DNA from: JAVBNN01 sp031551525
Lineage (GTDB): Bacteria; Bacillota; Negativicutes; Acidaminococcales; JAISLQ01
Length of the DNA: 64,000 bases
Assembly: GCA_031551525.1 (NCBI GenBank)
Contig: JAVBNN010000023.1
Span: forward strand, 56,862 to 120,861
Direction of reading: 5' to 3'
Position 1 is the first letter of the stretch, and the number at the start of each line of letters is the position of its first letter. This document shows positions 7,726 through 16,700 of the stretch, in pieces. The notes under the pieces were generated by a model, which was not told the DNA's origin, did not search any database, and saw only the letters and a list, made by a program, of their open reading frames with translations. The position numbers were made by a program, and so were the translations under genes.

Positions 7726-8310
7726 TTAATTTTTCTTTGTGTGTTCGTAATGTAAATGGCTCGCGTTTGACGCCAAACAGTAAGCTATGGTTCTTAAAGT
7801 ACCGGCCATTTCTATAAAAGTACCGCTAAAGCCTATCCCCTCATAAACCTCCAGCACCTTGATAAACGTCTGCGCCTTGTCTTTCATGTCTTTAGCCAGA
7901 ACTTTTATGTCCTCCAGTTCGGTAGGCGAGACCAACGGTACAGGTTTCGGCAACATCGGCGTTGTCGGTACTGGCTGAACTGGCGGTAAATTCAAGGTGT
8001 AGCTGCCGGTCTTTCTGATAGCCGGTATAACCTCGTGGGTTATCCAGCGTTTAAAGGCTTTGGCTTCGGGCTTACGACTATAAAGAACAAGGTGATATAA
8101 CCCATACTCATTAACTACTGCTAATTCTTGCTTGCCGCCAAGGGTGTGCATTGAACGCACACCCTTTTCATCTTCAGCTAGCCTGCGGGTTTGCGTTCGC
8201 TGTATACCGACGGCCTCACAAACATCATTAGCAACAAACCAAGTTTCGTCCTTCTCAACGATTGTACGAATTTTCTTTTTCTGAAAATCAAATACCCGCA
8301 AATTACCCAT
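7726..8310 (-). CDS. BRO-type antirepressor
   Basis: 194 residues from the ATG after GGGAGG (an upstream in-frame start at 8373 lacks a ribosome site). The N-terminal 100 residues are a BRO-N domain (FANDVCEAVGIQ, LVLYSRKPEAKAFKRW, HEVIPAIRKTGSY), followed by a proline-rich linker and a helical C-terminal domain. Such proteins disable prophage repressors or bind DNA. It follows the ribbon-helix-helix gene 8432-8572 in one transcript, with a structured 120-base gap, the same logic as arc-ant in phage P22. Its own terminator follows. Confidence 0.8.
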   Translation of the reverse strand: MGNLRVFDFQKKKIRTIVEKDETWFVANDVCEAVGIQRTQTRRLAEDEKGVRSMHTLGGKQELAVVNEYGLYHLVLYSRKPEAKAFKRWITHEVIPAIRKTGSYTLNLPPVQPVPTTPMLPKPVPLVSPTELEDIKVLAKDMKDKAQTFIKVLEVYEGIGFSGTFIEMAGTLRTIAYCLASNASHLHYEHTKKN

Positions 8311-8317
8311 AAATAAA

Positions 8318-8395
8318 AACCTCCCAAATTTTTGATTTGAAAGAGGTTTCCGCTGTGATATAATAGATTTCACAGAAGGAAACTTCTGGCGAATA
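8318..8395 (-). promoter_or_regulatory. BRO mRNA leader with alternative hairpins
   Basis: On the minus strand GAAGTTTCC can pair with GGAAACCTC, with an inner stem CTGTGA/TCACAG and loop AATCTATTATA. The same AAACCTC can instead pair perfectly with GAGGTTT of the ribosome site in front of the BRO start. The two folds exclude each other. The Rha leader (30359-30404) has the same loop with a different stem. Confidence 0.55.
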
Positions 8396-8443
8396 GGGTT
8401 TCCCTAATGTCTTTGACCGGACGGGGAAACTCTATTTCTTTTT
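8337..8443 (+). ncRNA. predicted antisense RNA in RHH-BRO gap (sar-like)
   Basis: A plus-strand promoter, TTGAAA (8337-8342), 16 bases, TATAAT (8359-8364), faces against the RHH-BRO transcript. The RNA would start near 8371, form a small hairpin AGAAG-GAAA-CTTCT, then the stem GTTTCCC/GGGAAAC (8398-8430) followed by a T-rich tail, ending near 8443. It is fully complementary to the BRO leader upstream of the ribosome site and overlaps the end of the RHH gene. It recalls P22 sar RNA. Expression is not shown. Confidence 0.5.
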
Positions 8444-8572
8444 GCTATCAAGGTCTTTTTGAACAAGCGTAAGAATATACTCTTTTAAAGAAAGTCCTCG
8501 CTTCGCGGCCTCTACCTTGATAGCCGTATGTTGTTCGCTTGTCACCCTGATAGTTATTGTTCTCTCTTCCAC
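8432..8572 (-). CDS. Arc-like ribbon-helix-helix repressor 1
   Basis: 46 residues from a GTG seven bases after AAGGAGG (a GTG one codon earlier is possible). The sequence ERTITIRVTSEQHTAIK followed by AAKRGLSLKEYILTLV is a ribbon-helix-helix fold: a short beta strand that reads DNA and two helices for dimerisation. A 16-bp perfect palindrome lies over its promoter, so it probably represses itself and the BRO gene behind it. Its C-terminal half (LKEYIL, QKDL) is nearly the same as the RHH gene at 30175. Confidence 0.75.
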   Translation of the reverse strand: MEERTITIRVTSEQHTAIKVEAAKRGLSLKEYILTLVQKDLDSKKK

Positions 8573-8590
8573 CACTTCACCTCCTTGTTT

Positions 8591-8622
8591 TGCAGTATAT
8601 ACTGCATTACTGCAAAAGTCAA
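8591..8622 (-). promoter_or_regulatory. promoter and palindromic operator of RHH1-BRO unit
   Basis: On the minus strand TTGACT (8617-8622) and TATACT (8594-8599) are 17 bases apart. The palindrome TGCAGTATATACTGCA (8591-8606) covers the -10, and a third TGCAGTA half site sits in the spacer, a typical Arc-type operator. Confidence 0.7.
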
Positions 8623-8663
8623 GAGGTTTTTATTTTATTAGTAACGTGGTATGATTATGACAC
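8611..8663. repeat. accessory cassette boundary, copy 1
   Basis: 53 bp matching 9315-9367 at 49 positions without gaps. It holds the -35 of the leftward RHH promoter and, at its other end, the rightward extended -10 TGGTATGAT for the plus-strand gene. Confidence 0.8.
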
Positions 8664-8679
8664 GGAAGGAAGTGGCAAT

Positions 8680-9027
8680 GTGGGATATCTTGTATACTTT
8701 GCAACAGCAAGCTACTTTTTATTGATGACCGACGATAATGGCCGCATAAATTGGCACGACAACGCAATATCTCTGCTTGGCTATTTCGCGATGTCCATGC
8801 TCTTTTTGTTCTGCCCTTCTTTATCGCTTTTCGCGGCAGTCTCCGGCATTGTATTTCTGTTGCCTTTCATTTCCAGTTTCCCATCGTCCTTCGCTGTGGG
8901 TTACTTTGCCGTCCTTATATTTTTTGCAGTTGCGGCATTCAGCACAAAAAAAGGCAATGTTTCTATTGCCGTCGTATACACTGAACTTCGGAAGGAAATC
9001 TTGCAGAACATTAAAAGCTCCATATGA
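8680..9027 (+). CDS. small accessory membrane protein
   Basis: 115 residues from a GTG after GGAAGGAAG; the rightward TGGTATGAT promoter at about 8649-8657 rules out the longer upstream frame. It has three or four membrane segments (GYLVYFATASYFLLM, LLGYFAMSMLFLF, GIVFLLPFISSF, GYFAVLIFFAVAAF). It is divergent to RHH1 and ends before a strong terminator. Such prophage genes often alter the host surface or exclude other phages, but no family is recognised. An overlapping 15-codon frame starting at 8678 is probably chance. Confidence 0.5.
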   Translation: MGYLVYFATASYFLLMTDDNGRINWHDNAISLLGYFAMSMLFLFCPSLSLFAAVSGIVFLLPFISSFPSSFAVGYFAVLIFFAVAAFSTKKGNVSIAVVYTELRKEILQNIKSSI

Positions 9028-9050
9028 CTAAAAGGAAACTTCTCGCCAGA

Positions 9051-9100
9051 ATAAACAATCGCTTTATCTTTGACCGGATAGCGGTTGTTTATTTCTTTTT
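9051..9100 (+). terminator. terminator sharing loop with the antisense RNA
   Basis: A 13-bp stem (ATAAACAATCGCT with AGCGGTTGTTTAT, one G-T pair) and T-rich tail. Its loop contains TCTTTGACCGGA, the same 12 bases as the loop of the terminator hairpin at 8398-8430, and AAGGAAACTTCT lies upstream in both. It ends the 8680-9027 transcript. Confidence 0.75.
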
Positions 9101-9268
9101 GTCCAGCTCAGACTTCACAAGATTAACCCCTTTTACAATTACTTCTGCTCGGGAAGTTTGTAACTGGTCTGCACACTCCTGTAAGGTTTTTGCAGTGTCT
9201 TGCGCTATTCTGATTTCCAGACGGATATTTTTAGGGTTATCTGTTGGCCTGCCTGTGCGTGGCGTCAT
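9089..9268 (-). CDS. ribbon-helix-helix protein 2
   Basis: 59 residues, ATG after GAGGTGATAAA. RPTDNPKNIRLEIRIAQDTA then LQECADQLQTSRAEVIVKGV is a ribbon-helix-helix protein of the CopG kind, different in sequence from RHH1 but held between the same flanking sequences. It has its own strong promoter with repeated GCACGGGC sites. No antirepressor follows; a convergent membrane-protein gene lies there instead. It likely represses itself and the divergent DUF4393 gene. Confidence 0.7.
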   Translation of the reverse strand: MTPRTGRPTDNPKNIRLEIRIAQDTAKTLQECADQLQTSRAEVIVKGVNLVKSELDKKK

Positions 9269-9285
9269 TTTATCACCTCACTTTT

Positions 9286-9326
9286 GCCCGTGCTTAAATA
9301 ATAATATATGCCCGTGCAAAAGTCAA
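9286..9326 (-). promoter_or_regulatory. promoter and operator of RHH2
   Basis: TTGACT (9321-9326), 17 bases, TATTAT (9298-9303) on the minus strand. Direct repeats GCACGGGC at 9310-9317 and 9286-9293 flank the -10 and are likely RHH2 binding sites. Confidence 0.65.
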
Positions 9327-9367
9327 GAAGTTTCTTTTTTATTAGTAATGTGGTATGATTATGACAC
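9315..9367. repeat. accessory cassette boundary, copy 2
   Basis: Second copy of the 53-bp boundary (see 8611-8663), with four mismatches. Sequence similarity stops right after TATGATTATGACAC on one side and inside the RHH promoter spacer on the other. Confidence 0.8.
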
Positions 9368-9394
9368 AATATAGTAAAGGGGGCGGATTGTTTA

Positions 9395-10135
9395 ATGAAT
9401 ACAGAACAAATTGCAATCACCGCTTTAACTGCTTTTACTACAACAATGGTAAGCAAAGGTGCAGATGCTCCTGCCCGAACACTGAATCTGCTATGGGAAT
9501 TTATTTTTGGTAAATTTGACGCAATGATGCAAAACAGCATAAGCGCAAGACCCTATAACCTAACAAATTTTGGAAATAAAATACACGAATTCACTAAAGA
9601 CATCCCCCCCGAGCACATCCAAGAACCCGACCTTGCCATTATGGGCCCCGCCCTTGAAGCCTCAAAATATTACATTGAAAAAGAGCCTATCAGAAACGCG
9701 TTTGCAAAACTGATCGCGGCTTCATTCGATGCAAGAAAAAATGAAAGCACACATCATTCTTATGTTGAAATAATTAAACAGATGAACCCAAACGATGCAA
9801 AAATATTTACTAAACTTAAAAACCCATTTTATTTACTATGCTATAGTTTTTCTATAGAGTCACGCCCTTATATAAGACAAGATATTTATTTGGATGATTG
9901 CCACCAAGAGCCTAGTCTGGAAGATAGCATAGCAATTGGTAATCTGGAACGTTTAAATCTCATTGCCATTACAAGGCAAAGAGGCGGTATTACTACACAC
10001 TATCCAGAAACACAAGAAATTATCACGCATTTTAAACAAACAAACCTCTATAAAACTTCTAAAGAAGAAATTATATTGGTCGAACAAGGGTTGCTTACTG
10101 AATACGGTTGGAACTTTAGACAGTGTTGTTTATAA
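9395..10135 (+). CDS. DUF4393-type accessory protein
   Basis: 246 residues, ATG after GGGGGCGG. The central part (LAIMGPALEASKYYIEKEPI, FAKLIAASFDARKNESTH, SYVEIIKQMNPNDAKI) matches the DUF4393 family found in prophages and near defence genes; its role is not established. The C-terminal third looks like a winged-helix. It is divergent from RHH2 and expressed from the shared TGGTATGAT promoter, so it is probably made in the lysogen unless repressed by RHH2. More AT-rich than the structural genes. Confidence 0.65.
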   Translation: MNTEQIAITALTAFTTTMVSKGADAPARTLNLLWEFIFGKFDAMMQNSISARPYNLTNFGNKIHEFTKDIPPEHIQEPDLAIMGPALEASKYYIEKEPIRNAFAKLIAASFDARKNESTHHSYVEIIKQMNPNDAKIFTKLKNPFYLLCYSFSIESRPYIRQDIYLDDCHQEPSLEDSIAIGNLERLNLIAITRQRGGITTHYPETQEIITHFKQTNLYKTSKEEIILVEQGLLTEYGWNFRQCCL

Positions 10136-10255
10136 ATCTCTTATTTTTTCATAAATAAAATCCGCCATTTTCAGAGCTAACCAGCCGCTTATCGTTACAT
10201 TAACAACAGAACCTACAACCAATAGCCCAATTAAAAATACATATGTTTCTAACAT
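10130..10255 (-). CDS. 41-residue single-span membrane peptide
   Basis: ATG after GAAGGTGAG with a 4-5 base spacer. The peptide has one long hydrophobic stretch (YVFLIGLLVVGSVVNVTISG) and a charged end (KIRDL). It converges on the DUF4393 gene, with a 6-base overlap of the two stop ends. The size and shape suit a toxin-like or regulatory membrane peptide, but no family is recognised. Confidence 0.45.
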   Translation of the reverse strand: MLETYVFLIGLLVVGSVVNVTISGWLALKMADFIYEKIRDL

Positions 10256-10328
10256 ATTCTCACCTTCTTTCATTAAATATTATTATGTCGCGTCCCGCGT
10301 AAACGCGTGGCTTGAAATGGAGGCCCCT

Positions 10329-10685
10329 ATGAAAAAACTACTGCACATTTTCGCGCTGATAGATGTACAGCACATTTTAATTTTAGCAACAGTTGCCCTT
10401 CTCTACGCGGGCATAATAGGCTTTGATGATATTAAGTATTATGGTTGGGTGCTGTATGGAGCCTCTATCGCATCTTTCTTTTTGTTCTTAAGCGGGAATT
10501 ATCAGAGCGAACATAAGACAACCACAAGGGTTTTTCTCGGCTTGATAATGTCACTAAGCGGGCTATCTCTGTCGTTAGAAACAGAAAGTATTGTTGGTTT
10601 TGAAAAAGTCTCGTTATTTTTCGCAGGCATCATGCTAGTGTTTCTATTGCAAGATATAAATAACGAAACCCCACCGCCCTGCTAA
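10329..10685 (+). CDS. membrane protein, four spans
   Basis: 118 residues from the ATG after GGAGGCCCCT (an ATG four codons earlier lacks a ribosome site). Hydrophobic segments near 12-28, 38-55, 67-85 and 93-108. No family recognised. It is the last plus-strand gene of the accessory island and ends at a good terminator that overlaps its stop codon region. Confidence 0.5.
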   Translation: MKKLLHIFALIDVQHILILATVALLYAGIIGFDDIKYYGWVLYGASIASFFLFLSGNYQSEHKTTTRVFLGLIMSLSGLSLSLETESIVGFEKVSLFFAGIMLVFLLQDINNETPPPC

Positions 10686-10705
10686 CTGCGGGGCGGTTTT
10701 CTTTT
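10673..10705 (+). terminator. terminator of accessory island
   Basis: ACCGCCC pairs with GGGCGGT around a 10-base loop, followed by TTTCTTTT on the plus strand. It stops rightward transcripts from running against the ejection-protein genes. Confidence 0.75.
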
Positions 10706-13700
10706 ACCTCTCTCTTTTCGGCCGCCGCTTGGCCAAGTCCATAAACTCAAAGTCCATTTCGTCCTGTAAAAGATTCCACGCATTGAAAAACCAGTCATTT
10801 ATCTGGTCCGGGTATTTGAGAAGGAAAGCCGATGCAGCCGCGATAGCCTCTGCCTTGTCCGCCGGCTCCGCGTCGTCTTTCATCATCTTTTGCCCGGCGC
10901 GGATGATTCCGCCGATCTGGCTTTCTAGCGGCGACATGGTATAACCGAAGGACTGGAAGCCGAGCGCCTGTTCTATGCCGACTTTTATACCTGAGCCGAT
11001 GAACGGCACCATGGCCAGCGGCCAGAGTGCTATCTCCTTGATAAACCATTCCAGATACTTGTCGTCGTCCGGCATTTTGAAGGAGTACAGCGCGGACAAC
11101 ACGCCGAAGCCGATATACTGTTTTGCCGTAAACACAAACAGCCGGCCGACGTCTTTTTTGTCCATGAAGATATTGGCTTCGCGCATCCAGCGGTTGAGCT
11201 GAGTATTGAAAAAGCCGGTGTACATGGTCAAAAGCCGCGTCCCGGAACCTCCTCTTTGCAGGCCGGAAGTGTCTATCAGGCGGCCGCTGCCGGTACTGCG
11301 CTCGATAACCGTATCGGCAAAGTGGACAGCGTCTTTCTCGGACATCTTCATGGACAGCGCCTTGTCGTAAGCCCCTAGCCACATCGGAATGTCGGTCAGT
11401 TGGTCCGACCAGGCGAGTACATCGCCGCCCAGTTTTATCATCTGGTTTTGCGTCAGCTCTATCTTGATACCGGCCTCCTGTAATGCGCCGGTAGCGTTGC
11501 GGGAAAGTACGTTGCCCTCCTTCACCATACTTTGCAGCTCTCTCAGGGTAAAGTCCGGCGCATCCATTTTGTCGCGCATCATCACCGACTTTTCAAATAC
11601 AAAGGCGCGCAGCTCTTTGGCCCGCGCCGAATTTGTAATGGCCGCCGGTATGTAGTCGCCCACGCCACGCCTGGTGTACGCCTCGAAAGCGTCCATCTCC
11701 GTAAAGCCATTTACCGCATTGCCATACAGGGTAAAGTTGGCGTTGTTCTGTACTATCGTCCCCGGCCGGAACAACAGACCGGCCGTCACCGTCCGCGCGC
11801 GCATCCAGTTCAAAAGCGGAGCCATCCAGTTTTTCACCGGGGCCGTATCCCGCCCGCGCGCCACTGCACCCTGCCAGTCTACTATTGCCTTGTACCCTTC
11901 CTCGCCCAGCTTATGCCGGAGGGTGTCGCGCACTTCCTCCTTGCGCATCAGTTTGTTTATATCGTGCATGACCGGACGGAAGGCTATGTCCTGCGTCACC
12001 TGTTCCAGATGGTTAAAGGCATTGTTGAAGTCAAGGTCTACCGAGTAGCTGGCCTTCGTCCTTGTTTTGGAGGCCCCGCTGTTCGGGTAGGGCATGACAC
12101 CGACAAAGTCGCCCAGCGCCTTTTCTGCGTTGAGTTCTGCCTGCAAAGTCGAACGCCGGTCTTGCTTTAACGGATAATAGCCGCCCTGCAAAACTATTGT
12201 GTTGCCGTCCGGCAGGGTAAATTCCACCGGCATGGCTTCCACCTTCGGCAGAGAAAAGCCGGTCATTTTCGTGACCATCTCGTTATACGGAGTGTAAAGA
12301 TTTATGGCATTCCAGATATCCTGCACCAGGTGGAAGTCTTTTTCGGTCAGGTACTTGGCCAGCACTTCTTTTATTTGCGGCTCTGTCCAGTTGGCTTGTT
12401 TCCATGCCAATGACTGGTTGAAGCCGACGGGGGCTTGGCTGACGAGCCGTTCCATATTGGATTCACTGCCCATATTGAGCGCGATCACCCGCATGTCCAT
12501 CTTGGATAGCGACACATCCCATTCCGGAATATATTTTTTGTTATTTACATCCCGGTACTTTTGGGCGTTGTCTATGCCGGCGCGCTTGAAAGCCTCGTCC
12601 AATTTCGTGCTGGACTTGCGCAAAAGGTCGCTTTTGTAGTCGGCCGCTTCTTTGACATAGCGGTAAAAGGCTGTGTGCCAGGGGCCAAAGTCTTTCATGC
12701 CGTCTAGTTCGAGCAGTATCTCGGTCACTTTTTTATTGCCTAGGTAGATCTCTTTTATCATCCTGGTCACCGGGCTGGTCGCCCCTACCGCCCCCGCTTC
12801 ATCCCGCAGTACATCCTCCATCCTCGCGGATACTTCCATTAACTTTCGCGCCAGTTCGCTGGACGAGCCGCCATTGTCGATAACCGCGAAAGCGTCGCTG
12901 TTCACGCCTATCCGGTCGATCATCCTGATGTTCCTGATGGCGTTGGCCACGTCCTTATACTGTTCGATGGTCAGTTCGGCGCGCGCGTTGGGCGCCTCGG
13001 TGTCCGCCTCCAGCCACTCGGCTATGCTGATGATGTCGGGATTGCTGCCCGGCATGTTCAGGTTTTCCTGCCTCGCCACATAAGCCATCAGGCTTTCTCT
13101 TTTCAGCGCCGGGTTGTAGTCGCTGCGCCCCATACCGAAGCGGCGCAAGAGATCGGCCGCCTGGACGAAGTTCGTTTCCATGTCCCAGTTGGCCTTTTTC
13201 CTGTTGCGCTGGCGCTGGAGGTATTTCTTTATGCCGTCGTATTCCCGGCGCACCCGGAGGCTTTCCTGTACCATGGCGTGATTGTACAACTGGAGTTTTT
13301 TCTGCTCAAGCGCGATATCCAGGTCGCCATTGGCCAGCGCGACGGCCGACTTCTCGGCGGCCTTTCTTTCGGACGATATGTAGGTCTGCAAGTTGCTGGC
13401 CCGGTCGATGGTCATTTGACTTATTGCTTCTTTGGCGGCCAGTTTGGCGTAACGCTTATTCATCTGTGCTATTACTTGGTCGCCTATCTTCATCGGGCTT
13501 TGGTGCGTCATTTCGTGCAGCTTGTCCTCGATGATGGCCAGCTCCAAAGCCATCAGCTCCGCCCCGTACTCGTTGTACATGGCCTGCTTGGCTTCTTCGG
13601 CGAAAACCGCCTTATTGTCGTATACGCCGTCAAACTCTGCCTTGATGAAAGTGTCCGTCATGTGGGTAGCCGCTTTGTTGATCGGCTCGGTTTCCAGTAT

Positions 13701-16700
13701 CTTGGTTGCCAACTCCGACCCCGATGAATAGTCGCTGAGTTCGGCCAGATAGTCAAAATGCACCGACTGATCGTCGGACAGGTTGCCTTTGTACTCCGTG
13801 CCGTTGAAGTAGCTTTGCTCTTTTTGCTGGTAGGCTTTGGCCAGCGTCCAGGCGTTCTTCCACTCGCCAGAGAATTCCAGACTCACTGCGTCGATGGTTT
13901 TATATATCTGCTGGTCGGCCAGTATTGCGAGGTTGGCTTCGTAGGTCTGTTCGCGTATCTCGGTGATCTCCTGCTTGGCTTCTTCGGTAAAGGATTTCAA
14001 TATCTTGCCGGATAGAATGTCCTCTGCCTTTTGCCGTGCCCCGATAATCGCTTTGTCGAGACGCTCCTTTTGCGCCGGGGTGAGCGTTTCCAATACCACC
14101 TGCGGCAGTTTGTTGTAGTAGCCGTCTACATACTGGCGCTGGGCGATCTGTTCTTCGGTGGCCAACATGCGGTCAAATACCTGGCGCACTTCATCGGTCA
14201 GGGGAATAGCATTCGGGCTTCTTTTTATTCCCCGGTAGATTTGACGCATCCACTCTTTAAAACGCGCCATTACCGGGCGCATTTCCGCCGACGGCGCTTT
14301 ACCTTCGAGGATATAGCTCTCCGCTGCCTCCGCCCATCTTTCATGCGCTTTTTTGCGTTGCTCTGCGGTGGCCGTCTCCCAGTTTTCTATCTCCGCGTAT
14401 GTCAAAAGCGCCTGCCAGTCCTTCTGTACTTGCTCCGGCGCGTCCTCCATCAAATAACGCTTGTATATCTCATTTACCGCGAAATGCCCTAAAAGCTCAT
14501 GTACCACCGTTGAAGCGTCCGCCCCGCCTAGTAGAGTAATGACCGCCCGGCCTTCCTTGTTCCAGCCGATAGCGCCTTTGTTTTGCTGATACAGCGTTCC
14601 GTCCTCTATGCCCGACGGCTTGACATCACCACGTAAAACATCTATACTGATATCAGAGATAGACGCTTGGCTCCGGATGTCCGGCGTCGCCTGGGAGGTC
14701 TGGCTGCTCTTTGAAGCAGATGAACCTTCGGACAGGAGAGTGTCTATGTCGATAGGACCTTCCGTCTGGGTAGTGCTCCGGTTATCGGATATGCTGCCGT
14801 ACAGAGAGGGTTCTATTTTTATTTTTGCTGTTTTGTGGTCTTTGTATGACGCAGGCAAATCTAAACGAGGGATATCTACTTTAAATCGAATAGAATAGTA
14901 TTCGTCGCCTATCTTGCAGGCGGCATAGTATCTGTTTTGCCCTTTCACAGAAGGATGGCCTTCGCTAGCCTCTTCAAAGCTATCAAACACCGCATTTTCA
15001 AGAAGTTTGTCCAAAATGGCGTACGCTTCGTTATGGCCTTCATGCCGCTTACGCTTTAAGCTGGCGTCCAGCCCCGCTCCAGTAAAGCGCTGCAAAGTGC
15101 TGTCATCAGCTATGGTTATTTCCTTTCCCTGGAATTGCCCACGTAACCATTTTCGTAAAGTAGCGGCGCTTCCTTCCCCTTTAGCAAAAACTTCCTGCGG
15201 CATACTGGCCGGGTCTATTTCAATAACTGACGCACTTTTGCCATTCTCCAATTTCACGGATTGATTATACTGCGCTTTGAGCCCCTCCCCGCCCTTCATC
15301 CATAGAGGGGCGTTTTCTTTTAGCCATGTGGCGGGGTCGGTTGAGAGGTTTTTCGCCATAGCGGAAAGAAACTCCACCGCGCCGCTAGCTTCGCCTATAG
15401 GCATACCGGCCTGGCGTGCGTCGTGGAGTATTTTGTCTTTTTCCACCTGGAGCGCCTCTTGCTGGCGCAGAACCTCTTCCTTACTCCGGCGGATATCTTT
15501 ATCGTTGAGGATTTCTATCCGTTTAGCCGAAAGAGAAGTCTCGTCAAAAGAAATATCGTCTTTTAGCGCGGCGTGCATATCTTCGTGCTGTACGGCGGCT
15601 ACTTCATATGTGCCTTTGGGTATTTCTATTGTTTCTCCCCGCGCGGCTGCTTTCTGTACTTCGTCCGGCGTCAGGTTAAGGTCTTCCAGCACTGTGCCGT
15701 CGCTCTCTTGAAAATACGTCAAAAGCGCGTCGCCCTCTATATAGACCTTTTCCCCGGTACGGTTAAGAAACTGCTCCATCGCCTCCGGGCTGCGCTGCAT
15801 GACCGGCGAACCTTTGATAGTCGCTATCTCGCCATCTAGTTGTTGTATTTGCGCCTTGAGGAGGTTGCGGTCAAAAGCTACACTCACGCCGCCAGTCGCA
15901 CCACCAAAGGCCATACCAAGCAATCCGGCGTACCCGGCTTTTTTCGTTATCTCGCCAAACTCGTCAAGAAACTGCTGTCCGCGCTCCGTCCAGGTCTTGC
16001 CCTCTGACTTCGCCCAGATAATGGCCGCTTCTTCCGGGTACTGCTGTAAGGCTTCGGTCAGACCTTCCGTAAAAACAGTCTCGGCAAACTTTCTTAGCGC
16101 GGCATTCTTTGCGCCCTGCTTGGCTGGTTTAAATAGCTTACCGATACCTAGCTGCTCTAGCGGAGCCTGTAAAAAAGCGTTACCCATGCCAGCAGTAAAA
16201 GCCCTCGACGGGTCAACTCCCTCGTCAGCTAGTTGCTCGTAGCTGCCCCCCGCTATCTGCGTACCCATGAAAACCGCGCCGCCTGCGCCGCCTGTCAAAG
16301 CGGTCGCCACTATCTGCGCCGCTATCTGTGGGGAGTTTTCCACAAAGTCCAGCATAAACTGTTTTACATATTTGTCTTTGGGCGCTTCGTTGAACTCCCG
16401 TTTTAAGAGGTCGCTTTTTCTGATGCCCTCCCAGTCCACTACCTGATTATTTTTTGCAGAGGTCGCCATCTCTGCTGCTTGCGGGTGTACCAGCGCGGCA
16501 TCATCCCCAAACAACCTCCTCGCCAGCGCCACTTCTTCCTCTGTAGCAGCGACCGACGACTTGTTCCAGCCCTCCATGAAAGCGGCGAAAGTGCGCGGCA
16601 GCGCCTTTGCGCCGTTTGTAAACGCCGTGCCAAAACTCGAAGTGTCCTGTAAGTCCGTCAAGCTCTTTACCCCTTGCCGATCGCGCACGATAGCCATATG

